Assembly (NCBI GenBank): GCA_927433595.1
Contig: CAKMJY010000132.1
Coordinates: 1 to 36,308 of the forward strand
Direction: 5' to 3'
From: an uncultured Acholeplasmatales bacterium
GTDB taxonomy: Bacteria; Bacillota_I; Bacilli_A; Acholeplasmatales; UBA5453
DNA: 36,308 nt
Of this stretch, positions 16,541 to 26,674 are shown one piece after another. The notes beneath the pieces are model-generated. The model searched no databases and had not been told where the DNA came from. It was given only the letters and a program-made list of their open reading frames with translations. Each line of letters starts with the position of its first letter. Position 1 is the first letter of the stretch. Made by a program: the position numbers and the translations under genes.

Positions 16541-16573
16541 TAAAAAAAAAGATCCAGCTATTAACTGAATCTT
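16541..16573 (-). terminator. Terminator downstream of tRNA-Leu
   Basis: Minus strand AGATTCAG-ttaatag-CTGGATCT followed by TTTTTTTTT. Confidence 0.7.
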
Positions 16574-16583
16574 AATCATCTAA

Positions 16584-16669
16584 TGGTGCGGATAATGAGA
16601 TTTGAACTCACACAGCCTTTAAGCTACATGCCCCTCAAACATGCGCGTCTACCATTCCGCCATATCCGC
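16584..16669 (-). tRNA. tRNA-Leu (GAG)
   Basis: Reverse complement GCGGATATGGCGGAATGGTAGACGCGCATGTTTGAGGGGCATG...GAGTTCAAATCTCATTATCCGCACCA; long variable arm, anticodon loop TTGAGGG. Confidence 0.9.
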
Positions 16670-16710
16670 AAATTAAAGGGTATAACCTAAATTATACCCT
16701 TTGAGAAGGT

Positions 16711-18396
16711 TTATTCAACTGCAACGATGTAAGCATAGATTTCTTGTTTACCATTGATGATCTCAACTTCGACATCTTCATTGATACTTTGTAAGTATGC
16801 TTTCACTTCGTTTACTTCTGTTTCTTCAACATCATTACCATAGAATAGTGTAACGATTTCTGAAGTGTCTTTAACAATCTTATCTAATAGGCCTTTTACA
16901 GCTTCTAATCGATTTGGAATAGATACAACAATGTTTCCTTTGGTAATACCGATGAAATCGCCTTTTTTAATGGCTACGCCGTTCATTTCAGTATCTCTAA
17001 CTGCATAAGTTAGTTCACCTGTGGTCATGTTAGCGACAATTTCACTCATAGATTCTAAGTTATCATCAATTTCTTGGGTATTATCAAATACCATTAAGGA
17101 TGCATAACCTTGACCAATGCTCTTTGTCTTTAATACTCTGATGTTTTGATCTTCACAAAGTGTTAGTGTTTGTTCAGCTGATAAGATGACATTTGAGTTG
17201 TTTGGTAAGATAATGACATTTTCAGCATTGACTGCTTTAACTGCCTTAATGAATTCTTCTGTTGGTGGATTCATGGTTTGACCGCCATCGATGATGTAGT
17301 CAACGCCTAATTCTCTAAATGCTTGTTTGATGCCATCACCGAAACAAACAGAGATAATCCCGTATTTACTTCTTTCTGCTTTGACAGGTTGATAATTGAC
17401 AACTTCCTTATGATCATGATCGTGTTCATGTTCATGGATGCTTTCTACAACGGAATCATGTTGTAAACGCATGTTTTCAACTTTCATCGTTTGTAGGTCA
17501 CCATATTTTTGGCCAAGTGTGATTGCCACACCAGGTTGGTTTGTATGTACGTGTACTTTAACTAATTCTTCATCTTGAACTAATACCAATGAATCACCCA
17601 TTTGTAATAAGGTGTTACGTAGGTTGTCTTGGTCAAAGTCGCTGACATTGTGTAATTTAACGATGAACTCTGTGCAATAGCCAAATTCAATGTTAAAGTT
17701 TTCAATATTTCTACCTTGGAAACCTTCTTCATGATGTTGTTGTTGTTCCTGATGTTCTTGTTGAAGTGCTAAGGTTTGTCCTTGCGCTGCAAGTAACATC
17801 CCTTCAATGATCTTAATAAAACCTGCACCGCCTGAATCGACAACGCCTGCTTGTTTTAATACTGGTAATAATTCTGGTGTTCTATCTAAAGATTCTTTTG
17901 CTTGTACTAAATAGCATTGTAATACATCTTCAATGGATTTTAGTCTTGGTCTTTCTCTTAATACGTTTTCGGCTGCTTCTCTAACCACAGTTAAAATTGT
18001 ACCTTCAACTGGTGTCATAACAGCACGGTATGCCATTTGGTAACCACCAACTAAAGCTGCGATGAATTCGTCAACTGTAGCAGATCCATTTTTAATTTTC
18101 GCAATCTCGCTATATACACCACGGAAAAATTGCGACAGAATAACACCAGAGTTACCTCTAGCGCCCATTAATAGACCTCTTGATAAGATTTTAGATACAT
18201 CGACAATCGATTTTGAATCTAAGGCAGAAACTTCTTTAATACCTGCCATCATTGTCATTTGCATATTTGTACCTGTATCGCCATCCGGAACCGGAAATAC
18301 GTTTAAGTGATTGATTTCTTGATGATTATTCTTTAGATTGATCGCACCATTGGTTACCATTTTTCTAAACAGTGAACCGCTAATTGTGTTTGCCAT
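16711..18396 (-). CDS. fakA: DhaL/DegV two-domain protein, fatty acid kinase catalytic subunit-like (YloV/FakA)
   Basis: INHLNVFPVPDGDTGTNMQMTM...ARGNSGVILSQFFRG...TPELLPVLKQAGVVDSGGAG...YCTEFIVKL. Confidence 0.9.
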   Translation of the reverse strand: MANTISGSLFRKMVTNGAINLKNNHQEINHLNVFPVPDGDTGTNMQMTMMAGIKEVSALDSKSIVDVSKILSRGLLMGARGNSGVILSQFFRGVYSEIAKIKNGSATVDEFIAALVGGYQMAYRAVMTPVEGTILTVVREAAENVLRERPRLKSIEDVLQCYLVQAKESLDRTPELLPVLKQAGVVDSGGAGFIKIIEGMLLAAQGQTLALQQEHQEQQQHHEEGFQGRNIENFNIEFGYCTEFIVKLHNVSDFDQDNLRNTLLQMGDSLVLVQDEELVKVHVHTNQPGVAITLGQKYGDLQTMKVENMRLQHDSVVESIHEHEHDHDHKEVVNYQPVKAERSKYGIISVCFGDGIKQAFRELGVDYIIDGGQTMNPPTEEFIKAVKAVNAENVIILPNNSNVILSAEQTLTLCEDQNIRVLKTKSIGQGYASLMVFDNTQEIDDNLESMSEIVANMTTGELTYAVRDTEMNGVAIKKGDFIGITKGNIVVSIPNRLEAVKGLLDKIVKDTSEIVTLFYGNDVEETEVNEVKAYLQSINEDVEVEIINGKQEIYAYIVAVE

Positions 18397-18741
18397 TATA
18401 ATCCTCCTGATTAATTAAAATGACCCTAAGATATTGAGTTTTTGATATATGATTTACCCGCCATGACGCGGATTTAAAGGCAAATTAATTACTATTATTT
18501 ATAGGCTTTTTTAGTATATCATGATTGCTTTGAATTTGCAAGTATCTACTATACGCCTATATTATATCATAATACGTCTTTTTTATTTCTAACTTTTTTT
18601 TTGAGGCTTTTATACACTTTTTTAGTCGTCTTAAATTGAGCCATGAACTTGTGCCTATATATAATATACCTCTATGAATGGATAGATTACTTTCACTTAA
18701 TGCGTCAAATATCAAAATAAAAGGAATTCGTGCAAAATCAG

Positions 18742-18770
18742 TTGCTTTTTATCTTTTACTATGTTATAGT
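18742..18770 (+). promoter_or_regulatory. Promoter for rpmB
   Basis: TTGCTT - 17 bp - TATAGT, ~30 bp upstream of the rpmB ATG. Confidence 0.6.
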
Positions 18771-18799
18771 TTTAATGCGCGAAGTAAAGGAGTGAAACT

Positions 18800-18988
18800 A
18801 TGGCAAAATGTTATGTAACAGGTAAGGGTACAACCTTTGGTAATACAAGATCCCACGCCTTAAATGCGACAAGACGTACATGGAAAGTTAATTTACAAAC
18901 AGTTAGAATCATCGATGAAGATGGTAATGTTAAAAAAGTTAAGGTTTCTGCACGTGCACTTAAGAAGGGTACACTTACAAGAGCTTAA
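18800..18988 (+). CDS. rpmB: 50S ribosomal protein L28
   Basis: [47 protein letters not shown]. Confidence 0.95.
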   Translation: MAKCYVTGKGTTFGNTRSHALNATRRTWKVNLQTVRIIDEDGNVKKVKVSARALKKGTLTRA

Positions 18989-18994
18989 AAAAAA

Positions 18995-19018
18995 TAAGGC
19001 CGATAGCCTTTTTTTTTA
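18995..19018 (+). terminator. Terminator downstream of rpmB
   Basis: AAGGC-cgata-GCCTT-TTTTTTT. Confidence 0.8.
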
Positions 19019-19612
19019 ATCTTTTGATTGGATGACCAGTAGCAATCCCTCATGAATATGGATGGTTGCTTCGTCTTCGATTTCATTGGACAGTCCGATT
19101 GGATTGTCCTTTTTTATTAGGTAATGGTCTAACAGATATTTAGTACCTTCTAATGTAATTATTGTATCTTCTATCGCGAATAATGAAATATAATTATATG
19201 CATTTTTCTTATATGCGTATATTCCTTTAGGTTTAATCTCGATTTTGTTATGTTCATCCATAATCGTTAAATTAGGGAATCTTTGGAGTAATAGTAGGTT
19301 TGCATAGAGGTGATCAATGCGTGGTCCAGCTAGGCCACCAAGTAAGGTGACGTCATCTGATTTTGTATACGCAATCTCAATCGCCTTATAGGTATCAGAC
19401 TCATCTTTGATTGGGTTTAACTTTAAAATATCACTATGGATTTTTGTCATATCAACCAGTGAATCAAAATCGCCAACTGCTAAGTGATATTTTATGGCTA
19501 AAGCGTTTAACTCAGATACTGCTTGATCGACCGCGATGATGTATGCATCTTTTGTTGGTAACAAATCTTTTAAACGCATTGGCACCTTAGGTGCGATGAC
19601 GAATATTTTCAT
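19016..19612 (-). CDS. thiN: Thiamine diphosphokinase
   Basis: AVGDFDSL...PIKDESDTYKAIEIA...LLGGLAGPRIDHLYANLLLL. Confidence 0.88.
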   Translation of the reverse strand: MKIFVIAPKVPMRLKDLLPTKDAYIIAVDQAVSELNALAIKYHLAVGDFDSLVDMTKIHSDILKLNPIKDESDTYKAIEIAYTKSDDVTLLGGLAGPRIDHLYANLLLLQRFPNLTIMDEHNKIEIKPKGIYAYKKNAYNYISLFAIEDTIITLEGTKYLLDHYLIKKDNPIGLSNEIEDEATIHIHEGLLLVIQSKD

Positions 19613-20238
19613 CGGATGTCTTTAATGGCTTGATTGCGGTCTTTCGCATTAAACACATAAGACCCTGCAACCGCGATATCTACACCAGCTGCTTTCGCGA
19701 GTTTAGCGGTTTCTAAATTAATGCCACCATCAATTTCAATCACATATTGATAATGATATTGTGCTCTTAATTCAACCAAGGCTTTTACTTTTTCAAGTTG
19801 ATCTGTCATAAAAGACTGACCACCAAAACCTGGTTCAACGCTCATGACTAAAACCAAGTCAACTTGGTCTAAGAATGGGTATAACGCTTCTATTTTTGTT
19901 TTAGGCTTTAAAGAGATGCCAGCTTTAACACCACTGGCTTTAATGCGACAAATCGCTTCTAATGGGGTTTTGGCTTCGACATGGACAGTAATGATACTAG
20001 AACCAATCCTTACGAACTGATCGATATATGCTTTTGGGTCTTCAATCATTAAATGAGTATCTAACGGGATATTTGTGATTTTGTTAAGCCCACTTAATAC
20101 GTGAGGTCCAAAGGATATATTCGGGACAAAGTGTCCATCCATCACATCTAAGTGTAGATAATCTGATTTAGATATACTTTTAATTTCTTGTTCAAGTCGA
20201 TTGAAATCAGCTGTTAATATAGATGGGGCTATTTTCAT
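19609..20238 (-). CDS. rpe: Ribulose-phosphate 3-epimerase
   Basis: MKIAPSILTADFNRLEQEI...LHLDVMDGHFVPNISFGP...VMSVEPGFGGQSF...EIDGGIN. Confidence 0.95.
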   Translation of the reverse strand: MKIAPSILTADFNRLEQEIKSISKSDYLHLDVMDGHFVPNISFGPHVLSGLNKITNIPLDTHLMIEDPKAYIDQFVRIGSSIITVHVEAKTPLEAICRIKASGVKAGISLKPKTKIEALYPFLDQVDLVLVMSVEPGFGGQSFMTDQLEKVKALVELRAQYHYQYVIEIDGGINLETAKLAKAAGVDIAVAGSYVFNAKDRNQAIKDIR

Positions 20239-21185
20239 TAATATCGCTCCTTTTTATTTTTAATTTCTTCATAATATTTGATGTAATTTTGATATCTGGT
20301 TAAAAGGATATTTGGGTTATCTTTGATGGCACACTCAGGTTCATGGGTGTGACTACAACTAGTGCCAAACTTGCAGGCTGATTCGTAGTGTTTGAATTCT
20401 ACAAAATAGTCTTTGAGTTCATTTGGGTCAAAGATACTAAGTTCTAGTTTTGAAAACCCGGGGGTATCTGCAATCATACCACCACCATAGAAATAGAGTT
20501 CTGTATGTCTGGTTGTATGTTTTCCTCTACCAAGTGCCATGGAAATCTCTTGTGTTTTAATGCCTAGTTCAGGCATTAACGCATTTAAGAATGTCGATTT
20601 GCCTGCACCGGTTTGTCCTGCTAATACAGATAACTTATCGGTGAATAAATCTTCTAATGTATCAAACCCAATCTTTTGTTTGGAATTGACATAATGGACA
20701 TCATAGCCAATCCTTTCATAGTAGGTTAGTATATCTTTTAATGTCGCTAGTTCAACTTCGGATATTAAGTCTATTTTCGATACAATTAAGACTGGCTTAA
20801 TATGGGCTTGTTCAATTAAGATTAAGAACTGGTCTAACAAATTAAAACTAAAATTAGGGTTCTTAACGCTGGTTAAAATCAACACTTGATCGACGTTTGC
20901 AACATCAGGTCTGGTTAATTCATTTTGTCTTTCTAATACGGTTTTAATCGAGTGGTTAATGTCAGTGTCATCATAAAGCACAAAATCACCCACTTTAGGG
21001 CTGATTTGTACGGTTTTGATATCCAGTTTTGTTCGTTTGGTTAACTGCTTATTAAAACTACTGTTTTCATCTAACTTTTGGTGTCTTAGAATGCCTGAGG
21101 CTCGTGCTTGTAATAATACTTTTGTCTCAGCGTCTAAAATGCTATAAAGTCCACCAGTTAATTTAACGATTTGACCTTTTTTCAA
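20238..21185 (-). CDS. rsgA: Ribosome small subunit-dependent GTPase A
   Basis: NVDQVLIL, VSKIDL, AGQTGAGKSTFLNAL, GRGKHTTRHTELY, DTPGFS; probable TTG start at 21185 behind AGGAGG. Confidence 0.93.
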   Translation of the reverse strand: MKKGQIVKLTGGLYSILDAETKVLLQARASGILRHQKLDENSSFNKQLTKRTKLDIKTVQISPKVGDFVLYDDTDINHSIKTVLERQNELTRPDVANVDQVLILTSVKNPNFSFNLLDQFLILIEQAHIKPVLIVSKIDLISEVELATLKDILTYYERIGYDVHYVNSKQKIGFDTLEDLFTDKLSVLAGQTGAGKSTFLNALMPELGIKTQEISMALGRGKHTTRHTELYFYGGGMIADTPGFSKLELSIFDPNELKDYFVEFKHYESACKFGTSCSHTHEPECAIKDNPNILLTRYQNYIKYYEEIKNKKERY

Positions 21186-21196
21186 ACATGAACCTC

Positions 21197-22216
21197 CTAT
21201 AGGTTTTGGCTTCTCAATTGGCCACATGCCGCATTGATGTCATGACCTTGTTCCTTACGAAGGGTTGCGTTCATGCCATTTTTCTTTAATGTATCATAAA
21301 ATGCTTCTTGATTTTCGCGTTTTGAGCGTTTGAATGGTGCTTCTAGTACTTCATTATAAGGAATGAGGTTAACATACACATTCAAACCTTTTAGTAATTT
21401 CACGAGTTCAAGTGCATGTTCTTTTTGGTCATTCAGTTCATCGATCAAAATGTATTCAATGGTAATTCTTCTGTTGGTTTTTGTCATGTAATAACGAATC
21501 GCATCCACGACTTGTTCAATTGGATAGGCTTTATTAATTGGCATTAATTGATCTCTAACCTCATTGTTTGGGGCATGTAAGCTAATCGCTAAATTGATTT
21601 GAAGTTGTTCATCTGCATATTCTTTGATCTTAGGGACAATGCCACATGTTGATACTGTAATATGTCTAGCTCCAATTTCTAAGCCTTGAGCTGAGTTGGC
21701 GTTTTCTAAGAAGGTCATGAGGTTTTCATAGTTATCAAATGGTTCACCAATCCCCATCACCACGACATAGCTAATACGCTTGCCATAGGCACGTTCTGTT
21801 TCAATGATTTGGCTCATGATTTCACCAGCCGATAGGTTTCTTTTTTTCTTTAAGATCCCAGATGCACAAAAACGGCAACCCATATTACAACCTACTTGTG
21901 AGGTGACACAGATGGATAAACCATAATCATGATTCATTAAAACCGTTTCGATTAAGTTACCATCTTGAAGGCCGTATAGGTACTTAACTGTCCCATCAAC
22001 GCTCTTAGATTCGATCACTTTTTCTAAGGTTTTAATCTCGAAATTCGTATTTAAAAGATCAATCACTTCTTTTGAGAGATTGCTCATTTCATCAAAGGTT
22101 ACTACTTTCTTTTTGTAAATCCAATCGAAGACTTGTTTTGCTCTAAATTTCTTTTCATTGTTGGTTAAAAAGAAGTCCTCTAATTGTTCAATTCTTAAAT
22201 CGTATATATTTGTCAT
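21197..22216 (-). CDS. rlmN: 23S rRNA (adenine2503-C2)-methyltransferase
   Basis: CVTSQVGCNMGCRFCASG radical SAM motif, VVMGIGEPFDNYENLM, HITVSTCGIVPKI, QGHDINAACGQL. Confidence 0.95.
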   Translation of the reverse strand: MTNIYDLRIEQLEDFFLTNNEKKFRAKQVFDWIYKKKVVTFDEMSNLSKEVIDLLNTNFEIKTLEKVIESKSVDGTVKYLYGLQDGNLIETVLMNHDYGLSICVTSQVGCNMGCRFCASGILKKKRNLSAGEIMSQIIETERAYGKRISYVVVMGIGEPFDNYENLMTFLENANSAQGLEIGARHITVSTCGIVPKIKEYADEQLQINLAISLHAPNNEVRDQLMPINKAYPIEQVVDAIRYYMTKTNRRITIEYILIDELNDQKEHALELVKLLKGLNVYVNLIPYNEVLEAPFKRSKRENQEAFYDTLKKNGMNATLRKEQGHDINAACGQLRSQNL

Positions 22217-22299
22217 TTTATCACCGTTAATATTATACACCATAAAAACATAAAAACCTATAACCAAGCCTTAAAAGAAAAGAAGGCACGGATGCCTTC

Positions 22300-24642
22300 T
22301 TATGCTCTAATTTCTGCTTTAAATTCGAATTGTAGACGGTTTAGGATGGAACGCATGAGTTTATCAATGTCAGCTGCTTCTAAGGTTTTATCCTTCGCAT
22401 TGAATGTCATTGAGTAAGCCAATGATTTCTTATCCTCACCAATCTTTTGGTCTAAATACACATCAAACAAGGTTAAGTCGACTAAGAACTTTCTCGCTGT
22501 TTGCTTGATGAGTGCTTCAATATTTGCTTGTGGAATGGATTTATCGACCACAAACGCTAAGTCTCTTGTGATATTTGGGAATCTAGAAATGGTCTCAAAG
22601 TTGGTTTGTTTTAACACATGTTTTAACAACACTTCTAAGTTGATTTCAAACACGAATGCTTCGATACCAGTTTGTGGGTGTAGTTTACCAACGATGCCCA
22701 ATTGATCTAGACCAAGTGATACTTTAGCGGTCACACCTGGGTGTAAACCTTCTATTTGTGATGTTTCAAATGTTGGGGTTAAATCAAAGTAATCAGTGAT
22801 ACTTTCTAAGATACCTTTAACCACATAATAAGATGCATTGATTTGATCTTTTTGCCAAGTCATGCCTTCATAAACACCTGTCATAATTACGCTTAGATGC
22901 ATCGGTTCTTCGTGTGAATAATACGTTCTACCCACTTCAAAGAATTTTAAGTCATCCATTTGACGGGATTGGTGGTAAATCACATTATCTACTAACCCGT
23001 TGATCAGTGAATGTCTTAATACTTTCTTATCTTCGCTCATTGGGTGTAATAATTCAATGATATCTGTGTTTGGTCTAGTGTATAAATTGACGGTTTCTTT
23101 TTTAGTCAAAGAATAATTAATCACTTCATTAAACCCTAACGCACGCATCATTTGTTTGATTTTTAAGATGTGTTTTTGTCTAAGAGAATAAGTGCCTCTT
23201 AGGTTTGTTTCAGGTAAAATCATTGGGATTTGATTTAAGCCATAAATGCGAGCAACTTCTTCAATTAAATCTGCTTTAATGGTTAAGTCATTGCGGTAGC
23301 TTGGGATCATGTAAACATGTTCGCTCACCATGATGATATTTAAGCGTTTTAAGAGTTGTCTTAAGGTGGCCTCATCTAGGTTAATACCCAACGTCTTATT
23401 GACGTCTGATACGGTTAGTTCTACTTTAACTGGTTTTGGATAAGGCGCACCTGAGAATGCGATTTCCTTACAAACATTACCGTTTGCTAATTCATATAAT
23501 AGTTCAGCTGCACGGTTGATGGCCATTCTAACTCTGGTTTCATCTAAGCCTCGTTCAAAACGGAGTGAAGAATCACTTCTTAAGTCAAGGCGTTTGGATG
23601 TATCACCAACACGCTTAGGATTAAAGCTTGCGGCTTCAAGGATGATATCTTTGGTTTCTGCTGATACCATGGTATTTTCTAAGCCCATGACACCTGCTAG
23701 TGCGACTGGATATAAGCCATTTGTAATGACGATGTCTTTTTTAGTTAGCGTGCGTTTAACGCCATCTAACGTCACCACAACTTCACCATCTTTGGCATCT
23801 CTGATGACAACTTTATCGGTTTCAAATTTGGTTCTATCGAATGCATGCAGTGGGGTACCCAGTTCAAGCATCACGTAGTTTGTGACATCCACAACGTTAT
23901 TAATTGGTCTGATGCCTGAGGCAATTAGTGCACCTCTTAACCATTCTGGGGACTCTTTTACTTTGACGCCTGTAATCGTTCTAGCAAAGTATCTGTTGCA
24001 TCCTTCTGATTGGTTATCAACAACGACTGGATTTAACACGTCTGTTTCAAATGGGGTTGCTTCTTTATAAGTTATTTTTTTATCTAGTACGGCAGCTAAA
24101 TCATAAGCAAACCCGAGGACTGATAATAAATCTGCACGGTTTGGCGTAAGCGATAATTCTAGGGTGTGTTGGTCAAGTCCTAAATGTTTTAGTGGGTCTT
24201 CACCAAGTGGGACTGCTTGTGGGAAATAGTAAATACCATCTTTAAATTGATCTGCTACATATTTTTCTTCAATGCCTAACTCAGCCAATGAACAAATCAT
24301 CCCATTGGATTCAACGCCTCTAATCTTACTTCTTTTGATTTCAAATCCACCAGGCAGTACTGCCCCTGGGGTTGCAACCACGACATATTGTCCGGCTGCG
24401 ACATTTTTCGCACCACACACAATTTGTTCAACTAACCCGTTGCCTAAATCGACAGTGGTCACATGTAAGTGGTCTGAGTTTTCGTGGTCAACGCACGTTA
24501 AAACATGACCAGTGACTAGACCTGTAGCTTCAACTAGTTTGGTATAGTCTTCGACTTCAGTGATATAAGAATTGGTTAAATCATATAAGTTCTCTGGTAA
24601 AAACCCTAAGAGGTTTTCAAGCATTTTTGTGGATATTTTCAT
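22300..24642 (-). CDS. pheT: Phenylalanine-tRNA ligase beta subunit
   Basis: 780 aa; tRNA-binding domain, GVESNGMICSLAELGI, NNVVDVTNYVMLELGTPLHAFD. Confidence 0.95.
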   Translation of the reverse strand: MKISTKMLENLLGFLPENLYDLTNSYITEVEDYTKLVEATGLVTGHVLTCVDHENSDHLHVTTVDLGNGLVEQIVCGAKNVAAGQYVVVATPGAVLPGGFEIKRSKIRGVESNGMICSLAELGIEEKYVADQFKDGIYYFPQAVPLGEDPLKHLGLDQHTLELSLTPNRADLLSVLGFAYDLAAVLDKKITYKEATPFETDVLNPVVVDNQSEGCNRYFARTITGVKVKESPEWLRGALIASGIRPINNVVDVTNYVMLELGTPLHAFDRTKFETDKVVIRDAKDGEVVVTLDGVKRTLTKKDIVITNGLYPVALAGVMGLENTMVSAETKDIILEAASFNPKRVGDTSKRLDLRSDSSLRFERGLDETRVRMAINRAAELLYELANGNVCKEIAFSGAPYPKPVKVELTVSDVNKTLGINLDEATLRQLLKRLNIIMVSEHVYMIPSYRNDLTIKADLIEEVARIYGLNQIPMILPETNLRGTYSLRQKHILKIKQMMRALGFNEVINYSLTKKETVNLYTRPNTDIIELLHPMSEDKKVLRHSLINGLVDNVIYHQSRQMDDLKFFEVGRTYYSHEEPMHLSVIMTGVYEGMTWQKDQINASYYVVKGILESITDYFDLTPTFETSQIEGLHPGVTAKVSLGLDQLGIVGKLHPQTGIEAFVFEINLEVLLKHVLKQTNFETISRFPNITRDLAFVVDKSIPQANIEALIKQTARKFLVDLTLFDVYLDQKIGEDKKSLAYSMTFNAKDKTLEAADIDKLMRSILNRLQFEFKAEIRA

Positions 24643-24643
24643 C

Positions 24644-25645
24644 TTAGCGTCCTCCCTTGAATTGTTTTAAGAAACGGATATCATTGGTATAAAATTGTCT
24701 GATATCATCGATATGGTACTTTAAGATACCTAAGCGTTCAACGCCAATCCCAAAGGCAAATCCTTGGACTTTTTCTGGATCGTATCCACCCATCTTTAAG
24801 ACGTTTGGATGCACCATTCCTGCGCCTAAGACTTCAATCCATTTACCTTCTTCTGAATACACATCGACTTCAACGCTTGGTTCAGTGAATGGAAAATAAG
24901 ATGGTCTTAAACGAATGTTTCGATCTTTACCAAAGAAATATTGGATGAATGCTAAAAGCGTCCCTTTTAAGTTCGCCATGGAGATTTTTTCGCCAATGAC
25001 TAAGCCTTCGATTTGCATGAATTGATGGCTATGGGTTTGGTCATCGTCGTCTCTTCTATACACCTTACCTGGGCAAATGATTTTGATTGGATTACCACCG
25101 GATTCCAGCATCGTTCTCGCTTGAACTGGTGAAGTATGGGTTCTCAAAAGTCTATTTGGATCGATGTAGAATGAATCTTGCATCGCTCTAGCTGGATGGC
25201 CTTGTTCTAGGTTTAACATTTCAAAGTTATAATGGTCAGATTCGACTTCTGGTCCATCTTTGATTTCATAACCTAAGCCAATAAAGAAGGCTTCAATGTC
25301 TTCTACGATTTGTGATAATAAATGGGCTGAACCAACGGATTTCTTTAAACCAGGTAGGGTGACGTCAATCGCTTCACTCTTCAGTTTCTTTTCAATTTCC
25401 ACTTGTTCTAATGCATTTCTTTTTGCTTCAAACAACGCCTCTAGTTGTTGTTTGATTTCATTGATGAGTTTCCCTACTTTAGGTTTCTCCTCATTGGATA
25501 AATCTTTTAATGTCATCATTAATGCTGCAATTTCACCTTTTTTACCTAAATAGGCTGCCTTAAGGTTATTTAAGTCATTGAGATTTTGTTCTTTCTCTAA
25601 TGCTTGTTCGCAGGCTTTTAAGATGTTTTCTAATTTTTCTTGCAT
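24644..25645 (-). CDS. pheS: Phenylalanine-tRNA ligase alpha subunit
   Basis: [58 protein letters not shown]. Confidence 0.96.
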   Translation of the reverse strand: MQEKLENILKACEQALEKEQNLNDLNNLKAAYLGKKGEIAALMMTLKDLSNEEKPKVGKLINEIKQQLEALFEAKRNALEQVEIEKKLKSEAIDVTLPGLKKSVGSAHLLSQIVEDIEAFFIGLGYEIKDGPEVESDHYNFEMLNLEQGHPARAMQDSFYIDPNRLLRTHTSPVQARTMLESGGNPIKIICPGKVYRRDDDDQTHSHQFMQIEGLVIGEKISMANLKGTLLAFIQYFFGKDRNIRLRPSYFPFTEPSVEVDVYSEEGKWIEVLGAGMVHPNVLKMGGYDPEKVQGFAFGIGVERLGILKYHIDDIRQFYTNDIRFLKQFKGGR

Positions 25646-25667
25646 AAAGTCATCTCCTTTAAAAAAA

Positions 25668-25848
25668 TAAAAACGTCCTTAAGAATGAATCCTGAGGACG
25701 AATGATCGCGGTACCACCTTAGTTCTATGTTGCCATAGCACTTAATACCTTTAACGCAGGCTTACGGGTGTGATTAGCACCACATAAAGGATGAATTCGA
25801 ATACCTTTTTATAGACATTTACACCAACCATGTCCTCTCTTAAATAAC
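25668..25848 (-). promoter_or_regulatory. T-box riboswitch leader upstream of pheST
   Basis: Minus strand contains AAGGTGGTACCGCG T-box; candidate specifier TTC (Phe) in GGTATTCGAATTCATCC; terminator GTCCTcaGGattcattCTtaaGGACGTTTTTATTTTTTT. Confidence 0.9.
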
Positions 25849-25880
25849 CAGATATTGTACTACTTCCTTTAATTGTTATG

Positions 25881-26633
25881 TTAGTCTCTTCTGGCTGCTA
25901 AAATCGCAAGCAATCTTAAGACTTGATAGTAAATATAAACGATTGACACCATTAGACCTAATGCAGCAACCCATTCATATTGTTTGGACATACCAGAAGA
26001 TACCAATGCCTCAGCTGTATCAAAATGTAGGGTTAACATAAATGCACCATACATTATTAATACTAAACTTAAGAATAATACCAGTGGGCTATTCACATCA
26101 CCAAATAGGGTATACATCATCGCACCACCATCAAAGAAACTGGCAATGGATACAAACAAGATGGTTGCTATTATACCAAAACCAAATCCTAGAACAACTC
26201 TTCTAAATCGTGAGGTCACTCTAATTAATCTGGTTGTATAAAGTGCTAACATCCCAAAGAATATCCCGGCAGTGACCAATACGGCCAAGCCAACGAAATT
26301 CGCACCACCAAACTCAGCAGCATAAATCATGCTGATCAATACCAAGGCAACGCCTTCGCTCATCGCGTAGATGACTGAGAAGATGGGTGCAAGTCTAGGG
26401 TTTAACATCGCAACGAATATTGAGATGAACCCTGTGAAGAATGAGGCAATCAAAATCCCAATGAATAAATTCGGATTTGAATCTGCCAACGTCATGGTGA
26501 ATAAGCCAAATGCTATGGCGATAACGAACAGTAACACTGTCTTAATCGTTATCCCTAAATAGGATGCTTGTTCACCCGTAAATACTTGTTCATTATTTTC
26601 TAATTTGTTAAATACAGGATTATTATATTTCAC
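25881..26633 (-). CDS. Bax inhibitor-1/YccA family membrane protein
   Basis: NPVFNKLENNEQVFTGEQASYLGITIKTVLL, multi-TM YccA-like; likely GTG start at 26633 behind GGAGGG. Confidence 0.88.
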   Translation of the reverse strand: MKYNNPVFNKLENNEQVFTGEQASYLGITIKTVLLFVIAIAFGLFTMTLADSNPNLFIGILIASFFTGFISIFVAMLNPRLAPIFSVIYAMSEGVALVLISMIYAAEFGGANFVGLAVLVTAGIFFGMLALYTTRLIRVTSRFRRVVLGFGFGIIATILFVSIASFFDGGAMMYTLFGDVNSPLVLFLSLVLIMYGAFMLTLHFDTAEALVSSGMSKQYEWVAALGLMVSIVYIYYQVLRLLAILAARRD

Positions 26634-26674
26634 TATAAATCCCTCCATTCAAAAATATTATAAGACACTTTATT

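Noticed and set aside
22505-25553. Plus-strand ORFs antisense to pheT/pheS
   Set aside because: Low-complexity antisense translations (Ser/Thr/Asn-rich) of highly conserved genes with no RBS; shadow ORFs.
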